Shown: positions 1 through 11,989 of the stretch, in pieces
How the letters are laid out: every line of letters begins with the position of its first letter
How positions within the stretch are numbered: the stretch's first letter is position 1
Source: Arcuatula senhousia
Taxonomy: Eukaryota; Mollusca; Bivalvia; Mytilida; Mytilidae
NCBI GenBank assembly: GCA_963971305.1
Contig: OZ020313.1
Location: forward strand, 18,797,260-18,861,259
Length of the DNA stretch: 64,000 bases
Reading direction: 5' to 3'
Made by a program: the position numbers and the translations under genes
The notes under the pieces: generated by a model
The model's database searches: none
Seen by the model: only the letters and a program-made list of their open reading frames with translations
Told to the model about the DNA's origin: nothing

Positions 1-3000
1 TATTTTAACTGAGCATGTGTCTGATTATTATGCATCTTTTCTGAAAATATCTTTTTTGAACATGGGTGTGGACCCCTTTGATTCAAGCAAATACTACCTC
101 TAAATGTGTTAAAATACATAAAAAACGACCAGTTTTGTTATTTGACCAAAGTTTAAGGATCTGCTATGCCTCAGCCAAACTATTTATGCCAAAAAATCCT
201 TTTGGAAATATTAACTCTATATCTTTGCTATTATATAAGCACCATAGTTTCTATTTTGACAAATGTTCTAAAATGTGTCCAATTTTTTGGGGCTAAATAA
301 GGGATTTAATGCCCCTTCTCCTTTTCTTTATTTTGAAAATAGAAAATCTTACTCGATCTAAACTGCCACCCCCCCCTCCTCAGAATCAAATGGTCGCCCA
401 CTCAAACATTTTTTGTTTACTTCACTTTGACACCAGAAAGTATAGCTCTCTTAACTCTTTTATCAAATGGTTTATGGTTCTTACCGATCGAGGATATAAT
501 AACAACAATCCTTCGGGACCATAATAGCTTTCAAAATAAAAAAAAAAATAGACGCGCACTAGCTCGCAATGAAAAAATCCAGGCTCAGTTTTTTTTCTGA
601 AAATAAAAATGCAGGACGAAAATAATAGCCATATCCCCCATAAAAATCAAATGGTTGCTTCCGTAGGACAGACGATTTTAATAAAAAAAAAAGTTTGTAC
701 CTTCCTATGAGTAAATTTCGTGACGAAAATAGGAGTTAAAATTCAAAAGATCGGCACAAACCGTAGAATCAGAAATGATTAATTAATACGGCGGTGTTTT
801 TATTTGAAGTAATGAACCTTAGGGAACTTGGAACAAAGAATAAAACTTTAATGACACAAAAACTATTTTTTTGAGAAATTTCCGACATCTAGCGACATCT
901 GAATAGCGATATGAAAAGTTTAGTATTACGGACGAAATGGATGACAGACGGAAGGATTGACTAAGAGCAACCAGCACTATACATGCTCGATCAACTCCTA
1001 ACCTTATAGAATAAAATTTTATAAACTAAAGTGGTTTAGACGTGATCAGAATAGGGAACAGATCAATTGTAATGCCCCCCCCCTCCAATTTTATAGGGGG
1101 GTTTAAATTCGTCGCAGTCATTCACATTCAAATGTTCACAAAAATCACTAAAAAATAAATTCTCATTATTTATCAATATTCCCATCTTAGACCTCTATAT
1201 ATTCCAAGTCTATTGCTACATGTATTTGTCTGTACTATTAAACTTTGTGACTTTTGTCTTACCTTTTTTCACGCATTATTGAAAATAAATAAAAGTGAAT
1301 TTTAAAATGATTTGACCACACGCTGTCAGAAGGAACAATAAAAATGATATAGTTGTGAATTATATTTAAAAACATGTATACGCGTGGATTATTTAATATT
1401 CATATACAAATGTAAGTTACAATTTCAAATAAGATTAGGAAAATGATTAATTTGTAGACATGTAGCTATCCAATATGGAAAGCCAAAAGGTGTGGATTCC
1501 TCTTTCTTACTTTCTCTTTAACATTTAAGATTTCAATATTCTTGTTTCATATTTCTTATGTAATGTGTATCGGCCGAGCGGTCCTAAAACTATAAAGAAC
1601 TGCTTGGCAATTTTCTACAAAAAATGGTTGGATTTTTAACGGGTTAAATAATTCAAATTCAAGATCTTAACATAACAAATTCAAGATCATGCTATATAAA
1701 GAGTTGCTTTAGTATTGATTTTATAATTCTAAATTATTGCTACATTTTATGCTCCGTATTTATTTTCTAAGCTAACAATACTTTTTACTTTTTTGCGTCA
1801 ATTCAATTCGTCTTAGTTTCTGACTTTTATAACCACTTTCATTTTTAAATAAAAGAAAAAACAGAAAAAAACAAAATTAAAAGATTATTATAATGATGAA
1901 AAGATGTAGAATAAAAAATATGGAATAAGAATATTGAAATCTAAAAAGTAAAATTAGACGGTAAGATAGAGGAATTTTTACCCCTTTGGCTTCTATCATT
2001 GTAGCAAACATTATGCGGACAAACAAAACGATTTTGTTTTTTATTTTATTTTATTTTGCGATTTGTGAAGAAAGTTTAGTGTTGTTTTGCTTTTATAAAG
2101 TCTACTTGTGTATTTAAAATTTCCTGTTGTGAATTAATTCGCTAGTATTTTGTACTAATCCCCGCTGTGAGACGCACGAAGCAGGATGATATTAAATGAC
2201 ATGTATATTACATGTACTACATGTACATGTAAATACCTGACCCGGTAGCAGACGAACTAATTAGCAGTTACCTGTAAAATCTGTACTGATCAATGTATAC
2301 GGGATATACATGTAAGATGGACAAATTACCGGAAAAAAAAGAAGCGAAATCTTAATTTTTTTTTGGAATTTACAACATTTTGATTAGAGCGTCTCTGAAA
2401 AGTCTGAAGTTTACAAAACCAGAATTTTAATTTCTTGTTTTTTTTTGAAACACTGGTGCTACTGATGAAGATTTTTAATTTACCTCGCTCCAGTATCAAC
2501 ACTTTTATTTTTCGGACTACGTTGAAAATATTTTGCGTGTATTTTTCAAAATTGAAAATGTCAATTTTTTTTCGATATACAGTCTTTTCGGACTTACGAC
2601 AGTCGATAGCCACATCGGTAAACATTTGCTTAATTCAAATTTTGCTAAGCTTTTTGCATGACGGATAGAGGGTCACTGGTGAGGCTTACTGAATAAACAA
2701 AGCACTTATACATTTTCTAAGAAAAAAAAGTGCAATAGCTGTTACTGCAGTTAAATTTCTTATATTACTGCGCGAACTTTTTTTTTTATCTCAGCAGCAT
2801 AATATACAAAAAATAGATTGAATTTTTCAAGATATGTTAATTTCTTCTTCGTTTTATCGTTTTGGCAATTCTCTACTTGTGTATTTATGAACCATGCAAA
2901 CATTTTTCGATCTAAATGATATAATTTCACGTGTAATTGTTTCAAAATTATCAATAATATTTTATGAAAACAAGATGGCTGGATCGATTCGTTTTTCGTT

Positions 3001-3108
3001 CCATGTGCATGAATACAACCTGTTTGAGAGACATTAGTAATACTTTGACTTGAGGCTCAACGAGATAATTTAACTACTTAATATTTCTGTTGTCCGGAAT
3101 ACCCTACA
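1..3108. other. Gene-free AT-rich flank
   Basis: No ORF here looks like a gene. The open frames are short, low-complexity and mostly read through homopolymers. The stretch holds one recognisable dispersed repeat (535-660), a C-rich run near 1075-1100 and short ATGTACATGT-type palindromes around 2200-2240. I see no splice-site-flanked conserved exon. Confidence 0.5.
535..660 (-). repeat. Dispersed repeat, inverted relative to 35846-36000
   Basis: Read on the minus strand this block starts near AACCATTTGATTTTTA, runs through a G-rich stretch and a CGTCCTGC segment, and ends near TGCGCGTC. The same order of words occurs on the plus strand at 35846-36000. The two copies are diverged but collinear. 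This is a common style of bivalve interspersed repeat; the family name is not known to me. Confidence 0.6.
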
Positions 3109-3116
3109 CTACAGAC

Positions 3117-3528
3117 CACGTTGGGGGTGGGGGGTGGGGGTAACTCCAAGTAATTAAGGGTACAGATGTGCGGCCCAGAAGTTTTATACCCAACCTATTC
3201 ATATATTGGCCTGCTTGAAAAAGACACCCATTCATATATTCTTAATGCATTTGAAATTACACAGAATATGCTGAAACTTTACATGTTTTGTAGATTTTCT
3301 ATTAAAATCAAAGTTTGAATAGTAAAAGTTATCAAATGCATGTACAGTTAAGGTTACAGGGAGGCAAAATGTGGATGCACAGTCATTCTTTTCCTATTGA
3401 TGTATGACATTTGTGAAAAGTATACCTTATCATATATACAACATTTAAATTTCCAACCTTTTAAAGTAGACCCTTTTGGGCCGCACATATGTACCTACCT
3501 TTATAATTGAAGTTAACCCCCCCCCGTG
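3117..3528. mobile_element. 412-bp MITE with 8-bp TSD
   Basis: The ends are inverted copies: the left begins CACG followed by a G-rich run, then TAATTAA, GTAC and ATGTGCGGCCCA. The right mirrors it with TGGGCCGCACAT, GTAC, TATAATT, a C-run and CGTG. The unit is flanked by the direct repeat CTACAGAC at 3109-3116 and 3529-3536. An 8-bp duplication and short size fit a non-autonomous hAT-type element. No coding capacity is seen. Confidence 0.75.
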
Positions 3529-3829
3529 CTACAGACAATTAAAATTTCTCAAAATTAACATTTGAGCAACGACTCGTTGAACGAGGATTATTTTTTTGAA
3601 TTTCTAAAATACACATACCTTGTATAGTTTAATATATTGAGCTAAACACGTGCAAAATTTGCAAAACATCCACTTATAGGACAAGAACTTCTACAAAGGT
3701 TGGATTTTCTTCAAAATTTCAGGTTAGGTAAATCTTGAGGTGTTGTCAGAATTTCGATATCTGCAGCCATTTTAGAGTTATTAGCAAAAAACTGCAATTT
3801 ACCCCTATGTTCAATTTGTAGCCACGGCG

Positions 3830-4040
3830 ATAGTATTTTACAACCAATCAAAAATCCTCACATTAGTTCTGTGGGGGATACCCTAAAGTAATTCCAGACA
3901 AATTATGGTTTGAATCTGCAGCCGTTTCAGAGGAGAAGAATTTTGAAGAATGACGACGACGACGGACGAATACGGTTTACGAAGACGGGCGCCAAATGAT
4001 GGCAATAGCTCACATGGACCTTTGGTCCAGGAGAACTAAA
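3830..4040 (+). repeat. SINE-like dispersed repeat
   Basis: The block contains GGGGATACCCTAAAGTA, GTTTGAATCTG, TTTCAGAGGAGAAGA, a GACGACGACGGACGA stretch and GGCAATAGCTCACATGGACC. The first part recurs at 16878-17025 and the last part at 13140-13212, both collinear. Conserved tail words and copy divergence suggest an old interspersed family. Confidence 0.6.
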
Positions 4041-5818
4041 AAGGGAGATATATTAACCAAGTACTACGTATACCGGTATATGAATCTTAAGCTGCACCGC
4101 AAAACCCTTAAACTTTACATTTAAATGATATGTTTGTCATCTAAATTTCAAAATAAACTGAAAGCTAGGCTCATTGCTGGGTTTTTTATTGCCGCTGATT
4201 CATGTATGTTTGTTTTAATACACCTATTCCACATCACGTCATTTTCTATATATTGTTCTTGCACTGATGTTTCAAGTATAAACATCAATCGGGAAACGGG
4301 GTTGTGGTGGTAAAAGCGTCGTACCACTAGCAACAAGGTCCGTGGTTGGCTCTTCGTGAGAGAATCAATTTTTCGACTCTCTCTTGACACTATTTGCAAT
4401 GATAGACTAAAGAAACGATAATATTCCCTCAGAGAGGCTAAATTGTGGACAGCTACATGTACAATGGCCATATGTACTCACTGCAAATTTGAGGGTGAAT
4501 CATATAGGTACCAATTTGGACATTCGAATGTCTCGATCAAAAGTCCACCAACGCAAAGACGAAATAAGTTGATACAAAAAGAAACAGACAACACAAAAAA
4601 CTCATATCCACATACATACATCAGAGTGAATGTCAGGCGGGCGGGGAAGAAATTTTCGTAACAGTTTTCTCAGTAACTTCTTATCACAGCCACTAATTTT
4701 TGGTTTATAGCAACAAGGTGGGGTACCATATCGTGGGATTCGAGTTCAGGTCGGTCGCTCATCTACTTCCTGTTTAACGATATCCGGCCATTTTTTACTT
4801 TGACAGATTTTTGTTTATATTCTAAAATACCTATTTACGGTTCATTTCATCTTTTACTTTTCACCAATGACAAACATTTCAATGTTAATAAAGGTAATGA
4901 CAAAACTACGAACTGGGATGATCAATCCCAAATGTCCAAGAAATAAACAAATATATGCCGGCGAAATTGAAAGATGTAAAGTTGAATGTCGTGAGTCGGA
5001 ATCGTCAAAGATAATTTTGAAAGTCAAAGAACACAGATTACAACTTTAACAGCTTTTAAGGATTGCAATGGTCTTGAGTAAATCGGTACAGGCAATTTTA
5101 TTTAAAAAACAAAATGGAAGGTTCATCTCTTCCATTGAAAGCCCGTCTTGTTGTATAATGCAATGACAGCCAAACAAAAAATCAGTTTAGCTGCATGACA
5201 TATTGACGGATAGAATATAAAATTTCAGTTTTTCCTAATCTTCAAGTGTAAGCAATGAAATAAATCACATATTTGACAACAATAAATTAAAACAAAAATA
5301 TCGTGAAAATCTAACATGGAAGTTTAAAACACTTTGGTACAAGAAAATAATTGTAGTGTACCCCGGCACTACAGCAACTGCAAGCAGGTGCGTCAGAAAA
5401 TGTTAAGCAGTGACAAAATAAAAATGTACAGATTATATTTTACAAAATGTTTTGATAGCCACAAAGGATGTTATATAGTTTATACATGTATATGCTTGAA
5501 TATTGTCAATTTACATTGAAATTAAATTTTTCATCTAAACGTAAATTTTTATAGTTGTGAAATATCATTATCGGCATTAGAAAATAACAACATTGCGAGG
5601 TTAAACTAAAAAAATCAATATTCATGATATTTTAACTAATTCTTAATTCGGTTTTTCCGTTTCCGTTTTTCCGTTCCGTTTTCCGTTCCGCCTTTTAGCA
5701 ACACCCCTTTTATACCCAAGTTTGGAATATACTATTTCAACCTGTTTTTCCCTGGATGATTCCAAAAGTCTATATCTTGTATGCGTTTACTTAATTGGTA
5801 GTTTTCAAATAGACCCTA
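4041..5818. other. Repeat debris, no gene
   Basis: No conserved coding exon is visible. Positions 4500-4640 resemble the CATTCGAATGTC/AAACAGACAACA dispersed repeat seen at 39330, 48850 and 54330. Positions 5645-5700 are a CCGTTTTCCGTT low-complexity run. Confidence 0.4.
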
Positions 5819-5825
5819 CCTATAT

Positions 5826-6335
5826 CACGGCCAGGACCCTACGTCACACGCAAGGATACCGTTTCCAGTTTTTACCGAGATTTTGGTCCGCCTCAAGGTA
5901 AGTTGACACTTGGTTCTACATGATAACAAATATATACAGGAAAACTTTCTAGTGCATTTGGTGGCACCAAACTCCAGCTACTTTATCGCTATAGTCGGCC
6001 TCTTAAATGTGCTTTGCTCTATGCAAACACCTCTGTACAGTTCAGAAATCGAGCAAGGATACAGTTTGCATTTTATGCCGATTTTTATTAAGCTGTTGTT
6101 TTTTCTATAGTACAAATATTTGCAGTGTATATTTTGTTGCAAACACATCAAAATAAAAATGTATGAGCAAAGGTCCTCTTTTGCAATTGAACAAGGTCTT
6201 GTGTAAATTACAAACGGCAAAGTCTTAAAATGATACCGTTCACACTCGATCAATTCACGGATACCGTTTGCATTGTAGATGCATATTTTTTAAAAGTATA
6301 TATAAAACTCTTTATCCTGCACTTTATCGAACTTC
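5826..6335 (+). repeat. Left arm of 510-bp inverted repeat
   Basis: It pairs with 9801-10312 in inverted orientation. It includes the motif GGATACCGTTT in two places (near 5854 and 6259) and a CCTACGTCACACG word close to the outer end. Confidence 0.75.
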
Positions 6336-6345
6336 AAACCCCTTT

Positions 6346-8245
6346 CAATAAAAATGCTAAAATACCAATGTAGCTTAAACATGTCGCGGCCTGCAAATTT
6401 CGCAATTTTATACCAAATGACCTTGTTTTTATTTACACGGACATTTATTTTCGCGATTTCATTATATTCTCAATACAAATTAATATTGATTCTATTATAC
6501 GCGGACATACGCGGGTTCAATATTTCGCGATAGAATAATGGTCGCGAATATAGCGAAAATTAGAACCTCGCGAAAATTTCCCGCTATACGGTATTTATAA
6601 TCTATTTTCATCTTTCAAAATTGAAAATGTGCGTGCGTACCAAGTTCCTGTTTAAATTTATATCGGAGTTGCTAGAATTTGCTTCTTTGCTAAAATTATA
6701 AATTATATGAGATGCACTTAAGTGTACGTGGCATAACTGAACACCATAATAACTGAAAAGGTTCATGGTTCGATAATCGTTTGATGACCGATTTTCCAAC
6801 CGACATTATATGCAAAAGTCTACCTAAGAAAAAAAAATTGTTGACTGCGTATTTCAAACATTAGTTTACCAACGATTCTTCGAAATACAGGGCATAGCTG
6901 GGACTGAAAGGAAGTGAAGGAATAATTTCGGCAGTGGGTATGGGGCTGCTCAAGGCCCCCAGTAGGTCCAGGGAAGCAAAGCCCCCGGAAGCTGCAGGGA
7001 GATAGCGTTATGAGCATCATACTAGACCTGTCCTGAATTATATTGACTTAAAAACTTACCATAACTTTGCAAGTATATTGAGCTTTGGACATAATTGGAA
7101 ATTGAAAGATATTAATTCTAAAGACATAAAGAATATTTGTCTCAAAAGACATATTACTAAACGTTCTAAATATTGAAATATTCATTCAAAATCTTTAAAA
7201 TATTTATGATTATAAAAACGATAAAACGCTCATATATGTTTGTCACTCAAGGGGAATAAAAGTTATTATATATTTTAACACACATTTTTTTTTCTCAAAA
7301 CATTCTGAATTTCAGTCCCAAAATCTTAATTTTTTTATTGAACGGGACCAATATCCAACAAGAACTTTGACTTACTAGATTATGTAAACTAGAAAATCTT
7401 GCCTTCCGTGCAGGGCCCGGAAGGATATAGGCCCTTAGCAGCGTTAAGCTTGTCAATTAAAGTCCACTAAAGAGTGCACAGAAACCTGACATCGGGTTAG
7501 GCCCGACTTAGCCCACAAAGCGACTTCGGATTTGTGCCCCACTGAGGTTGTTGAATGAGGCAGCTCTGTCAAAATAAATGCCGGGGTCGTCAGGCTTTAA
7601 AGCAGAAAACTTGACCGCAAACCATAGTGGGTCAACGTGTGTGAACAGTGCCATTCATTCAGAACCCTTAATTTGGACCGCCCAGTAGTGCACCACATGA
7701 CAAAGGCTAAAATTTTCGCCCCTCTTCACCTCTCTACTTTTCCTATGGTGTTCAAAATTCACTGTTCCTTTGTTTCCCAACCCATCCATATATTTCAATT
7801 TTCTTATCATCATTTCATGTTCATTTTATCATGCATCCATTTCATGTTCATCGCCTCCAAATTACCTTTACAGCGTTTCAAGGGCGTAAAGCACCAACTC
7901 ACTCACTCATTCATCCTAAAAATCTTACACCACTAATTGTTAACTGGGGAAATGTCACATAACCGAAGGTAATAAAACGATTCTCAGCTTAAAACGCTCC
8001 CTTAGTATATGCAGTAGGGCTAACGAAGACAAACGATCTTAACCATTGAACAACTAAGCAATATATGTTTGCTCAACCTGCAACAAAGACTTAGCCTCCA
8101 AACCTGAACTAAACAGACACTAAAGAATATAAAAGGTTTCCTCTGTCATATACGTGATGTTTGTAGTACCATATGAATAAGGTTATAACAAAACTACCGA
8201 ACTTGAATGATCAATCTCATAGTCCAGAGAAAATGACAAAAACGA
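6346..8245. other. No gene seen; repeat remnants
   Basis: The stretch contains a GC-richer patch at 6880-7010 with CCCCCAGTAGGTCCAGGG, resembling common bivalve repeats. Positions 7640-7930 contain repeated CATTTCATGTTCAT words also found near 62760-62810. None of the open frames shows a recognisable domain. Confidence 0.4.
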
Positions 8246-8254
8246 ATCAGTCAT

Positions 8255-8350
8255 ACCGGAGAATTCGTGGGTCGTAATGGTCCTGACTTGGTACAGGCAT
8301 TTCAAATGAAATGGTGGGTTAAACCAGGTTTTATGGCGCCAAACCTCCCT
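8255..8350 (-). repeat. Dispersed repeat shared with 37490-37575
   Basis: It contains the words TCCTGACTTGGTACAGGCA, CAAATGAAATGGTGGGTTAA and CCAGGTTTTATGGCGCCAAA, present in inverted orientation at 37490-37575. I recognise this sequence as highly repeated in mussel genomes, which is one reason for the bivalve assignment. Confidence 0.7.
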
Positions 8351-8597
8351 CTTCCATTGCGATCTTAGGATCCAGTAATGACCATAGAACACAACATAGT
8401 TGTGAGACACAATAGGGATATTGAGGTGATCATCTCAGTACAGCAGACCAGTCAAACACTAATTAAAACAATTAACCACCATATCTTTTAACTCAATTTT
8501 GAACTTTTCTACTAGTCGCTGATAACGAAGAAAGAATTTTTTTAGGGATCGTATGAGACATATTTTCTTATAGCCCTGCTCCAAAAGTCGGTCACGA

Positions 8598-9390
8598 AGA
8601 AATCGGTGTCTGATCAAAAAATCTGTGAAATGTGTCAAGCTCTGGCATATCGAATAAGTTGTGAAATATAAACACCGTATGCGGGGGAAGTAGGTATATT
8701 GCTCTGTAGATTAGGAAAATTAATAATTTGAAAATTAAAATCGTCTCGTTTATCGTAATTTTTTGTACTGAGATGACCACCTGGGTCAAATTCGAGGTGC
8801 AAATCCAAGAAAGACGTGAAGCAATTTGATTCGGTGGTCTCTTTAATCTCCAATTCTGGAGGTTATATCGAAGGAATCCATCTACCAAATAAAGTGTTAT
8901 TGACAGAAAATCAATATATCTGAATGTAAGATTAAATTACCTTGCCTCTTTCATCTTCTTGTTCTTTACGAGTCCCAGAAGAAATTCAGTCTCGTAAGAG
9001 TATAAAAACAAATCGAGGATGAGAGGAGCACAGTTTGTGCCCATTGAAATGCCGATTTGTTGTTGAAAAATCTCTCCTCCGAAGGTGACAAATATGTTGT
9101 CAATGAGGAAATCAACCATATTGCAAACTTGTTCCAGTGTGTAACAATTTTTATCTTTGAAAGATGTTTTGGAAAAGAATGTAGAATAATAACCCCAAAA
9201 CAACAAAATTCCTAGAGTTTGAAAAGGCTTTTTCGAGAAGTTTTTTCAGGCGACATTTTAGTTTTTTCGTGTGGCAAGGTAGTGTATAAAGTTGAAAAAT
9301 CGAACGTTTTCAAAGAGTGAACCTCAGAAATGAAATTAGACCAATTGAGTGAACTGATCATAACATTTTAATTTAACAAATGAAACTAGC
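8598..9390 (-). pseudogene. Penelope-like element reverse transcriptase fragment
   Basis: Read on the minus strand from about 9340, the fragment shows the RT motif KTFDFSTLYTTLPHEK. It then shows a block with FQQQIGISMGTNCAPLILDL, then FRYID, then a C-terminal part with LSTKNYDKRDDFNF and AYGVYISQLIRYAR. This order matches the Penelope/Neptune RT palm. The frame shifts several times. The catalytic YxDD box reads YID followed by Phe, so one of the two metal-binding Asp residues is missing. No GIY-YIG endonuclease is evident nearby. This is a dead, 5'- and 3'-truncated copy. The identification rests on motif order I recognise rather than a search. Confidence 0.8.
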
Positions 9391-9800
9391 GGCCTGGCTC
9401 TTTTGGGTCACCTCTATCGAACCATACAAAGGATTTGAGAATCGTTGGTAAATTAATGTTCCCCCGATACGCGGGGCAACAATGTTTTGTTCCCTTGGAA
9501 GACTATTGCAAATGATGTCGGTCGGAAAATCGGTTCATGAAATGTTCAAAACTAACGAACCATTAATCTTGACAGTTGTTTGAGGGTGGCTCAGTTATGC
9601 CACGTACACTGTCAAATACATCTCATATTCTAGTAATCTATGATATTGGCAGTTCGACCAGAAGAAGCCCAATCAAGCAACTCTGATATAAAAATAGGTA
9701 GGGGACTTGGTACATATGCACACTTTTAATTTTGAGATGTGAAAAATTAATGCTGTTTATGTAACATTGATATTTCAACATTTTATTTAAGGGGAAATTA

Positions 9801-10312
9801 GAAGTTCGATAAAGTGCAGGATAAAGAGTTTTATATATACTTTTAAAAAATATGCATCTACAATGCAAACGGTATCCATGAATTGATCGGGTGTGAACGG
9901 TATCATTTTAAGACTTTGCCGTTTGTAATTTACATAAGACATTGTTCAATTGCAAAAGAGGACCTTTGCTCATACATTTTTATTCTGGTGGGTTTGCAAC
10001 AAAATATACACTGCAAATATCTTTGTACTCTGGTAAAAACAACAGCTTGATAAAAATCGGCATAAAATGCAAACTGTATCCTTGTTCGATTTTTGAACTG
10101 TACAGAGGTGTTTGCATAGATTAAAGCACATTTAAGAGGCCGACTATAGCGATAAAGTAGCTGGAGTTTGTTGCCACCAAATGCACTAGAAAGTTTTCCC
10201 TTATATATTTGTTATCATGTAGAACCAAGTGTCAACTTACCTTGAAGCGGACCGAAATCTCGATAAAAACTGGAAACGGTATCCTTGCGTGTGACGTAGG
10301 GTCCTGGCCGTG
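9801..10312 (-). repeat. Right arm of 510-bp inverted repeat
   Basis: Inverted counterpart of 5826-6335 with only scattered substitutions, so the pair is relatively young compared with the sequence between them. Confidence 0.75.
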
Positions 10313-10699
10313 TATATGAGTTCTATAAATAACTAAGGGGATATTTCTTGAAAACGAAAGTACAATTATTGTCTTTACAAATATGGAATAAACATCTTCC
10401 CGAACAATATCCTTATAAAAGTCTGACTAGAACAATTTATTCCTAACAAAATTACTTAATAAAACCTTTAAAAACGTAAGAACAATACGTACTTTAACCT
10501 TTCCTATCTGACCTATCTGTTATGTAAAATGGGGATATACAAAGGTGAGTGAAACAATATAAAATGCAGAGTCATCACAATTACAACAAGAGTTAACACT
10601 AAACTAAAGTACGTCTCGCCTGCCGGCACCATCAGAAACAATTATTCTTTCTTACTTCCACTATATTTTTAATTTACATGGATTTTCAGTTTCTGAGAT

Positions 10700-11075
10700 C
10701 AAATGATGTTTATAGAACTTAAACATTGCTAATATATGCAATAAAAATAATCAAAGTCACTCAACCAAAAAATCAAGGTCAGGGTCAAAAGATGGGGATG
10801 CAACTAATAATTACTAGGGCATATACATACCAAGTTTCATCAACCTAGGACCAATAAAACTTGAGGTATGGAGGTGTTAGCAAAACCTTAACATTGCTAT
10901 TTAATACATGTATATCTATTGAAAATTGTCAAAGTCACTCAACCTGAAAATCAAGGTCAAGGTCAAAAGACGGGGATGTAACTGTGCTAAGCTACTACTG
11001 GGACATATGCATACCAAGTTTCATCAACCCAGGACCTATAGTTCTTGAGATATGGAGGTGCTCATAAAACTTTTC
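10700..11075 (+). repeat. Tandem duplication, ~178-bp unit, two copies
   Basis: CAAAGTCACTCAACC occurs at 10752 and 10930, followed in both units by ATCAAGGTCA, ACCAAGTTTCATCAACC and GAGGTATGGAGGTG-like words. The array ends in a GCC/GTC-rich run (11086-11150). This is an interspersed bivalve repeat, not coding. Confidence 0.7.
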
Positions 11076-11159
11076 CAAAAAAGATAACGCCGCTGCCGTG
11101 GCCGCCGCCGTCGTCGCAGCCGCCGCTGTCGTCGCAGCCGCCGCTGGTAAAGTAACACC

Positions 11160-11744
11160 TATGTCCCGCTCTCATTCGCAGGCGAGACAAAAACCAAAAC
11201 GTGGGTATAAATTGTTATTTTTTTTGAAAACAAAAAGTACTCAAAACCATAACGATAATTTGAACAAAGAAGCCAAATCCAGCACCGAGGATATCAACCA
11301 TGTGCATTAAAGGGATAGAAACCTGGTGTTTTAAACAATTTTGAATTTAAAAATCGGAAAATTCACCGACAGAAATATTAGAAATTTTATGGTAAATCGT
11401 GCCAGACAAGTCTGACGATCAGGCTTGTGATTACCCTCGGTCAACCAGCAGCAGTTATCGCCTTAGTTTCATTTGTTTTTTTGTTTTGTTTTTTTCGGAT
11501 TGTAAATTCTAAAATTATTTCAAATGATATTTCTATTCATTTGTGGAAATGACACTTTGAAATTGTTGTTTGAATAAAAACATCCTTTAAAATAATGTTA
11601 TTTCCACGCTCTGTGTGCCAAGAGCTGAAAATCATCAGTTAGGACAGAAAGTCAAAACTATAAATTTAAGGCACATTTGTACACAAATATTCTATTTTTT
11701 TTATTTTAAACATTTCTTTATCCTTCTTTAACTAGAGAACTTAC
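11160..11744. other. No gene seen
   Basis: The words AAGCCAAATCCAGCACC and GGTGTTTTAAACAATTTTGAATTT recur near 46045-46130, so part of this is a dispersed repeat. The rest is AT-rich. If the minus-strand gene with exons at 13834 and 11745 continues leftward, this would be its next intron. Confidence 0.35.
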
Positions 11745-11909
11745 TTTGACATATCTTTCTTCCACCTTTTAAAGGGTCTTCTGGAGGGTAAGGTATATAA
11801 GCTCTCCAACTCTTTTTACCTTCAATAATTTCACCATCGCACCATTTACAATAGTTGTTAGAAACCGAAGAGCACCATCTATGATTGCAATGATCAATCT
11901 TTGGACAAA
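11745..11909 (-). CDS. Cysteine-rich exon (55 codons), secreted-protein-like module
   Basis: On the minus strand a pyrimidine-rich tract ending TTAATAG precedes the exon, and a perfect donor GTAAGT follows it (11744-11739). The exon is 165 bp, phase 1 at both ends. The translated module carries CPKIDHCNHRWC, NNYCKWCDGE and a terminal KIC, giving six or seven cysteines in 54 residues. That density and spacing suggest a disulphide-rich extracellular module, EGF-like or a lineage-specific type; I cannot name the family. It lies about 1.9 kb downstream of a similar-sized phase-1/phase-1 exon, which supports one gene with duplicated or shuffled modules. The first and last exons are not identified here. 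It could also be a pseudogene remnant, but both splice sites and the frame are intact. Confidence 0.5.
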
Positions 11910-11989
11910 CTATTAACAAACAGAAAAAAAACTTTTATAAGGAATGCATTTCTTTTATCGTTTTTTTCAAGAAACAAAATTCTTGTGAA

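Larger units (their letters stand above)
5826..10312. mobile_element. 4.5-kb unit bounded by ~510-bp inverted repeats
   Basis: Positions 5826-6335 and 9801-10312 are long, nearly identical inverted copies. The outer ends read CACGGCCAGGACCCTACGTC on the left and its complement on the right. Just outside both ends is TATAT (5821-5825 and 10313-10317), a possible target duplication. The interior contains a decayed Penelope-like RT fragment (8598-9390) and no transposase I recognise. It may be a non-autonomous long-TIR element with nested insertions, or two inverted repeat copies by chance. Confidence 0.55.

Noticed and set aside
11098..11310. ORF beginning with Ala/Val repeats
   Set aside because: Comes from a GCC/GTC microsatellite at the end of a dispersed tandem repeat.
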